Below, piece after piece: positions 5,844 to 9,578 of a stretch of DNA of 9,578 nt. The DNA comes from JBFMGD01 sp040751775 (GTDB lineage Bacteria; Bacillota; Dethiobacteria; DTU022), in the NCBI GenBank assembly GCA_040751775.1, contig JBFMGD010000065.1, positions 1 to 9,578 of the forward strand, in the 5' to 3' direction. Under the pieces are notes generated by a model that was not told where the DNA came from, searched no databases, and worked only from the letters and a program-made list of their open reading frames with translations. How positions within the stretch are numbered: the stretch's first letter is position 1; each line of letters begins with the position of its first letter. The position numbers and the translations under genes were made by a program.

Positions 5844-5882
5844 TCATAAACACACCTTAAAGTTAACCAAGTCTATCATCAA

Positions 5883-6113
5883 CTATACATGCTGCACTGC
5901 CTGCTCATTATTGTAAGGCGCCAGGCCCATAATCTCGACACTTCCTTGATCAGGCCGCAGATGCCCGGCGAGGAGCTTCATCAGCGTCGTTTTACCGGCT
6001 CCGTTGCGGCCCCACAGCCCGGTGATGATCGGTTCATTTTCTTCCAGTGTAATATCCCGCAAAACCGGGGTATTCTTCTCGTAGCTATAAGACATATTTT
6101 GCACACGGATCAT
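5883..6113 (-). pseudogene. ABC transporter ATP-binding subunit, truncated after Walker A
   Basis: The frame starts at ATG 6113, overlapping the GntR regulator's stop (ATGA), and encodes 76 residues: 'MIRVQNMSYSYEKNTPVLRD' with an A-loop tyrosine, the Walker A motif GRNGAGKTT at residues 35-43, and 'LLAGHLRPDQGSVEIMG'. It stops at 'EQAVQHV' (TAG 5883-5885). A working subunit is ~230-300 residues, so the Q-loop, signature, Walker B and H-loop are missing, and no membrane partner is present downstream. With a YtrA-type regulator in front, the original operon was probably of the ytrGABCDEF/bacteriocin-resistance style exporter type. It is certainly non-functional as an ATPase. Confidence 0.82.
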
Positions 6114-6478
6114 TTTTTTACCTCCTCCTTTATCATCTCAACGACCATTTCGACACTGATTCCGAGTCTTTTGGCTTCTTCTAAAAGCGGCAGGATATAA
6201 TCGTTACAATACTGTTTTTGTCTTTCCCCTAATAATTTTGTTTTTGCTCCTTTCTTTACAAACATGCCGATGCCACGTTGTTTATAAATAATCCCTGTTT
6301 CAACTAAGGATTGAAGTCCATTACGAACTGTAGCCCGATTGATATTATAAAAACGAGCCAATTCATTCTCAGAAGGAACTTTTTCCTCTTCTGCCAAATG
6401 ACCGTCGACAATTTCATCCATAATCAATTGGGCGATCTGCTGGAAAATCGGTTGAGATTCGTCTAACGATGCCTTCAA
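6110..6478 (-). CDS. GntR-family transcriptional regulator, YtrA type
   Basis: About 122-123 residues, the usual length of the small YtrA subfamily. TTG codons at 6481 and 6478 are both possible starts; the second has AGGGGG at a better distance (7 bases). The N-terminal winged helix-turn-helix covers residues ~10-76: 'QPIFQQIAQLIMDEIVDG', 'KVPSENELARFYNINRATVR', then 'GLQSLVETGIIYKQRGIGMF'. The short C-terminal part (~85-123) is helical, as expected for YtrA-type dimerisation, and there is no large effector domain. Members usually repress their own operon, which encodes ABC exporters, in response to cell-envelope or antibiotic stress. The overlapping ABC ATPase agrees, but it is truncated, so the regulator now appears to lack its target in cis. 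A good promoter overlapped by a palindrome lies upstream. Confidence 0.85.
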   Translation of the reverse strand: MKASLDESQPIFQQIAQLIMDEIVDGHLAEEEKVPSENELARFYNINRATVRNGLQSLVETGIIYKQRGIGMFVKKGAKTKLLGERQKQYCNDYILPLLEEAKRLGISVEMVVEMIKEEVKK

Positions 6479-6504
6479 CAAGTTTCCCCCTACAAGATGT
6501 TGCT

Positions 6505-6530
6505 TAGTTGGTTACTGGTCTAATCAACTA
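6505..6530. promoter_or_regulatory. Probable GntR/YtrA operator
   Basis: TAGTTGGTTA-ctggtc-TAATCAACTA is an inverted repeat matching at 9 of 10 positions per arm. It overlaps the -10 box and start region of the regulator's promoter, the position expected for autorepression by a YtrA-type dimer. Binding by this protein is inference. Confidence 0.62.
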
Positions 6531-6555
6531 TACCATGGGAGAAGCAACTTGTAAA
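6527..6555 (-). promoter_or_regulatory. Sigma-A promoter of the GntR-ABC operon
   Basis: On the minus strand TTTACA (6550-6555), a 17-base spacer and TATAGT (6527-6532) each match the consensus at 5 of 6 positions. Transcription would start near 6520, giving a leader of about 40 bases to the TTG start. Confidence 0.68.
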
Positions 6556-6615
6556 GAGCAGACTAAGCCTTTCCGCCAAATCCATGTCAACACGCTTTAT
6601 AATGCTCTAATGGAT

Positions 6616-6876
6616 TCAGTTGATAACAGAGGTTGGCAGGACAAAACGGTGCCGGGCCCTGACCGAAGACATAACATTTACAACTTTACTAAGATCATTA
6701 ACTATTTCCGTGTCTTGCTGGGTCAGGATATGACGCTTGCTTGTCGTACCCCTGATCAGGCTGTTCACGGTAACAACCGCATGTTCCTCCTGGTCGGAAA
6801 GGCTGCTTAACCACAAGCTTACCTCAGTCTGCACGCCGGGTTCAGCTTCACCCACCCCTGCTCTGTGTAAATCCAT
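6616..6876 (-). other. Unidentified open frame, 86 codons, doubtful gene
   Basis: The frame opens at ATG 6876 and ends at TGA 6616-6618. Its codon use is gene-like, with mixed hydrophobic and charged segments ('SLSDQEEHAVVTVNSLI', 'DTEIVNDLSKVVNVMSS'), but there is no ribosome binding site before the ATG and I recognise no family. An overlapping plus-strand frame (6508-6810) is less convincing. It may be a fragment of a larger gene or non-coding. It lies directly upstream of the GntR promoter. Apart from this, 6556-6900 holds nothing I can name. Confidence 0.22.
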
Positions 6877-6963
6877 ATCACGCGAGAATTGATGGTATCA
6901 GAGATCAACTAGGGCTCACAATATATTAGTATATCGAGTATAATCCTATTGAGATACACGTCA

Positions 6964-6984
6964 ATCACCCCGCAGGGTGATTTT
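6964..6984 (+). terminator. Small rho-independent-like terminator
   Basis: ATCACCC-cgca-GGGTGAT (7-base perfect stem, 4-base loop) is followed by TTTATA on the plus strand. A perfect TATAAT lies 20 bases upstream at 6939-6944, without a clear -35. The T tract is short. It could end a transcript coming from the left, or act as a leader element in front of the LuxR-type gene. Confidence 0.45.
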
Positions 6985-7017
6985 ATACCGTTTGCATTAT
7001 TGCTCTCACATCGGCCG

Positions 7018-7046
7018 TTAGAAAATCCATTGAAGTGTTTTATACT
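7018..7046 (+). promoter_or_regulatory. Candidate promoter of the LuxR-type gene
   Basis: TTAGAA (7018-7023), 17 bases, TATACT (7041-7046; 5 of 6 consensus matches). It is about 40 bases upstream of the preferred ATG at 7088. The -35 is weak. Confidence 0.42.
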
Positions 7047-7087
7047 ATACCAAAATAAACCAAGACTTAATGAGAGCAGGATCTAAA

Positions 7088-8602
7088 ATGAAGCTCTTCG
7101 CCGTGTGGCGGCTCTACCGGCAGAGCATCTTGCCGATGTCTGCCTTTGTTGCCTGGCTCTGGGCCTTTCCCCTCTTTGGCGAGCTGCAGGATCTGCTGCC
7201 GGCGCGTGATAACTGGCTGCTGGTGTTGAACCTCTCATTCCTGCTCGGCAATTCACTGGGCTATCTCGGGTGCCTTTTACTAACACAGTACAAACTTAAA
7301 ACCCTTGCACCCTACGGCCCGCCGGCAAACCTATTGCTGGCAACTTTATTAATCCTCTTATCTTGGGCGATACCTGTGACAGAAGGGGCAGCCTTTTCCG
7401 GATCCGCCCTCATTGTCTACTCGTTTCTGCCAGCCCTGATGGGGGCCTCAATCTCGCCCTTCTTCGCCTGCTGGGGATCGACCCTTACCTCAATTAAACG
7501 TGATTGCCTGGGCCGTTACATGGCCTTGATGATGTTTGCAGCTTCCTTTTTTTCCGCCGTCATCTTTATCATTAGCCGCTTATCGGCAATTACCGCGCTG
7601 CTTGCCGCCTTTTGCCTGCTCGTTTTAGCCGCTTTTTATGCCAGAAATTTCCTCGCGCTGGTCCCGGACAATGCGGCAAAAACTGTTGCCGCCGTGAATG
7701 CAACGAAAAACTTGCCTGTTTCAAATACTCCCTTTCCAGGGAAAAGCACAAGGTAGTTTTTTTGGTTTCCTTTTCTCCTGCTGCTCTGCAGTTATAACCT
7801 TCTTTCCCTGGTCATACTGAACACTGTATTTACTGCGATCAGGGATGTTTCAATCATTGCTCCCATTTTTGGAACGTTGGTCTACGGGCTGGCAGCCTTG
7901 ACGGCAGGCTCCCTGCTGGATCGCATGAGAACGATCGAATACCTGGCGTTTGCCGGCCTTGCTTTGCTGGGAGTAACGTTCCTGTTCCTACCGGTGGCCG
8001 CGCAGTTCGGAATTCTCCCGCCCATGCAAATACTACTGGAGGCCAGTTATGCCCTGATCGACCTGTTCATCTGGTGCTGTATCGCCATTGCGGCAATCTT
8101 TTTCCGGGGTCAAGTACTGCGCTATTTCAGCATCGGTTTATTTTTTAACCTTCTAGTATTTTTAAGCGGGGAAGGGATCAACTATTACTGGCAGCAGTTG
8201 CCCGGCAGTTACAGTTACTTTTACCTGGCGCTGATCGCCGCGGCACTGCTTTTCCTCGGCATCATCCCTGCCCTAATGCTGCACCGCCTGCAGCTGTCCT
8301 GGTCCGGCACACGGGTTAGTGAAAAACAAGAAACCGCTGGGTTTACCCCATTAATCAGGATGGAAACGCAGATTCGTGATTTAACAGCACGCGAACTGGA
8401 GATTCTTAAATTGATTATGGAAGGTTTGGACAACAGGGCAATCGGGAGAAGGTTGAAAATCACCAGGAACACCCTGAAGACTCATATTAGCCATCTTTAT
8501 CGTAAGATGGGGGCAAAAAGCAGGGTGGAGCTGATACTGAAAGTAACAGCATGGCCTAGTAATTTACCCGGGCAACACCTCACCCCACTATCTTCAAAAT
8601 GA
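7088..8602 (+). pseudogene. LuxR-type regulator with 12-helix membrane domain, in-frame amber
   Basis: Read through, this is a 504-residue protein with about 12 membrane helices (MFS-like sensor half) and a C-terminal LuxR/GerE helix-turn-helix at ~432-490 ('LTARELEILKLIMEGLDNRA', 'LKITRNTLKTHISHLYRKMG'). Such proteins are presumed membrane-bound one-component sensors binding an unknown small molecule. I choose ATG 7088, preceded by AGCAGGA; ATG 7070 has no ribosome binding site. A TAG at 7754-7756 (codon 223) falls in the loop between helices 6 and 7, and the same frame continues cleanly with 'FFWFPFLLLLCSYNLL'. The stop is followed by a run of seven T. A pair of compensating indels is also possible, because another frame reads 'REKHKVVF' here. 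Unless suppressed, the DNA-binding half would need re-initiation. The gene ends 21 bases from the convergent permease. Confidence 0.75.
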
Positions 8603-8623
8603 TGCCAGGCACCTGGGTAATAG

Positions 8624-9578
8624 CTAAAGAACTCGGGCTGCCTTAAAAATTTTATAAAACACGATCAAAAGGGTCAGATAGATCATACCGATAAAACCGT
8701 ATGCCTGCAAGCCGATAAAGATGACGGCCAGTATTAGCACGGGGTGAATGCCCAGCGAGCTGGAGACTATTTTCGGCTCGACGATTTGCCTGACCACACT
8801 GATAATTATATACAATACAATCAACGCGGCCCCCGTAAAATAATCGCCGGCTATAAAGTATATCGCGGCCAGGGGAAGGTAGACCAGGCCGATGCCCAGG
8901 ATCGGAAATATGTCGGCCACTGCGCAGACGATGCTGAGCATTACGGCATACTTGACCCCTAAAAGCGCAAAACCGATCAGGGTCTGCACAAAAGTGAGCA
9001 AATAAATTGTAGCGTAAGCCTTGATATACTTAGTCAGCATCTTGATACCTTCAACCCAAATCGTGAAAAAACTTTCCCTTCCCCGATCGGAAAAGATGGA
9101 GATAGCTCTCTTTTTAATCTCACTCATGTCTCTTGAAAAAAAGTAGGTGGAAATCATGATTACGAAGAGGACCATAATCCATACCGGGATGGACATGGCC
9201 ACTTCGAGGAATGCGCTGAGGCTTGCTCCCAGGACATCAAAACCGCCGGTAATCAGATCTGTAATCCGGTTGCTGTTCTTTTCAATAAAAGCGGGATCGA
9301 TATCTTTAAAGTACTGCCCCACCTGTTCGATTATACCGGTTAGCGGTTCCATCACCAGCTCCAGGTCTACAGCAGGCAGATTTACCAACAACAGCTTGGC
9401 TTCGTGGATAATTTGATAAAAAAGGAAGGCCAGCAAAGAAAAAAATACCAGGTACACGAGCAAGGAAGCCAGTAGTGAAGGAGCGCTCCGGGACAGTTTC
9501 AGCTTTTCCCCGAAAAATTTTGTAACAGGCTGAATCAGGAAAGCGATCAAAAAGGCGGCGACAAAGGGAAAAGTATAT
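8624..9578 (-). CDS. AI-2E/YtvI-like family permease, 5'-partial
   Basis: 318 codons are visible, entering from the right edge; the frame is open to the last base ('FPFVAAFLIAFLIQPV'), so roughly the first 20-40 residues are missing. It is a multi-pass membrane protein with the family's layout: N-terminal helices, a long amphipathic extracytoplasmic region ('LPAVDLELVMEPLTGIIEQV'), a re-entrant helix pair, then the conserved 'ADIFPILGIGLVYLPLA', 'RQIVEPKIVSSSLGIHPVL' and a final 'GLQAYGFIGMIYLTLLIVF'. The family (PF01594) includes autoinducer-2 exporters, Na+/H+ antiporter-like proteins and the sporulation membrane protein YtvI. The VEPKIVSSSLGIHP wording is closest to YtvI of spore formers, but the exact substrate is unknown. 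No lesion is visible. It converges with the LuxR-type gene, with only a weak CCAGGcaCCTGG palindrome between them. Confidence 0.85.
   Translation of the reverse strand, partial: YTFPFVAAFLIAFLIQPVTKFFGEKLKLSRSAPSLLASLLVYLVFFSLLAFLFYQIIHEAKLLLVNLPAVDLELVMEPLTGIIEQVGQYFKDIDPAFIEKNSNRITDLITGGFDVLGASLSAFLEVAMSIPVWIMVLFVIMISTYFFSRDMSEIKKRAISIFSDRGRESFFTIWVEGIKMLTKYIKAYATIYLLTFVQTLIGFALLGVKYAVMLSIVCAVADIFPILGIGLVYLPLAAIYFIAGDYFTGAALIVLYIIISVVRQIVEPKIVSSSLGIHPVLILAVIFIGLQAYGFIGMIYLTLLIVFYKIFKAARVL

Noticed and set aside
7612..7797. Plus-strand frame reading 'SREKHKVVFLVSF' across the LuxR amber codon
   Set aside because: Most of it is Arg/Pro-rich and unlike a gene. Only the few residues at the amber site matter, as evidence for possible compensating indels.
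1..9578. CRISPR array, tRNA or rRNA genes
   Set aside because: I found no regularly spaced repeats and no cloverleaf or rRNA-like sequence on either strand.

Overview
The window looks like chromosomal accessory DNA from an anaerobic, endospore-forming Firmicute of the Desulfotomaculum/Pelotomaculum (Peptococcaceae) type. The basis is a tandem pair of DUF1670-type proteins, a YtvI/AI-2E-like membrane protein, a YtrA-type GntR regulator, frequent GTG/TTG starts and strong GGAGG ribosome binding sites. This assignment is from gene content only; no marker gene is present.

Layout. (a) 1-2050, + strand: two consecutive DUF1670-family genes; the first enters from the left edge and carries two frame-breaking lesions, the second is intact. 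(b) 2063-3183, - strand: a compact, decayed toxin-antitoxin cluster. Read in the direction of transcription it is a small putative antitoxin, a Doc/Fic toxin with a one-base frameshift, an intact 'addiction module' antitoxin, and a frameshifted and truncated RelE/ParE-type toxin. Then, separately, there is the promoter, ribosome binding site and first 11 codons of a Phd/YefM-like antitoxin that stops 12 bases from the end of the DUF1670 gene. (c) 3394-4413, - strand: remnants of two apparently unrelated transposases. (d) 4533-5276, +: an intact lipoprotein of unknown function, followed by strong hairpins. (e) 5387-5843, +: short stubs (a membrane peptide, an FAD/NAD-binding oxidoreductase start, an IS91-type transposase piece). 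(f) 5883-6555, -: a GntR-type regulator with a clear promoter and operator, overlapping an ABC ATPase that is cut off after Walker A. (g) 7018-8602, +: a 12-transmembrane LuxR-type regulator interrupted by one in-frame amber codon. (h) 8624-9578, -: a YtvI/AI-2E-like permease running off the right edge.

The main theme is decay. Of the recognisable coding units, only the second DUF1670 gene, two small antitoxins, the lipoprotein, the GntR regulator and (as far as visible) the permease have undisturbed reading frames. In the toxin-antitoxin cluster both toxins are broken while both of their antitoxins remain open. Most lesions are single-base indels or a single nonsense codon, so re-sequencing should separate true pseudogenes from assembly error. 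There is no tRNA, rRNA or CRISPR array that I can see.
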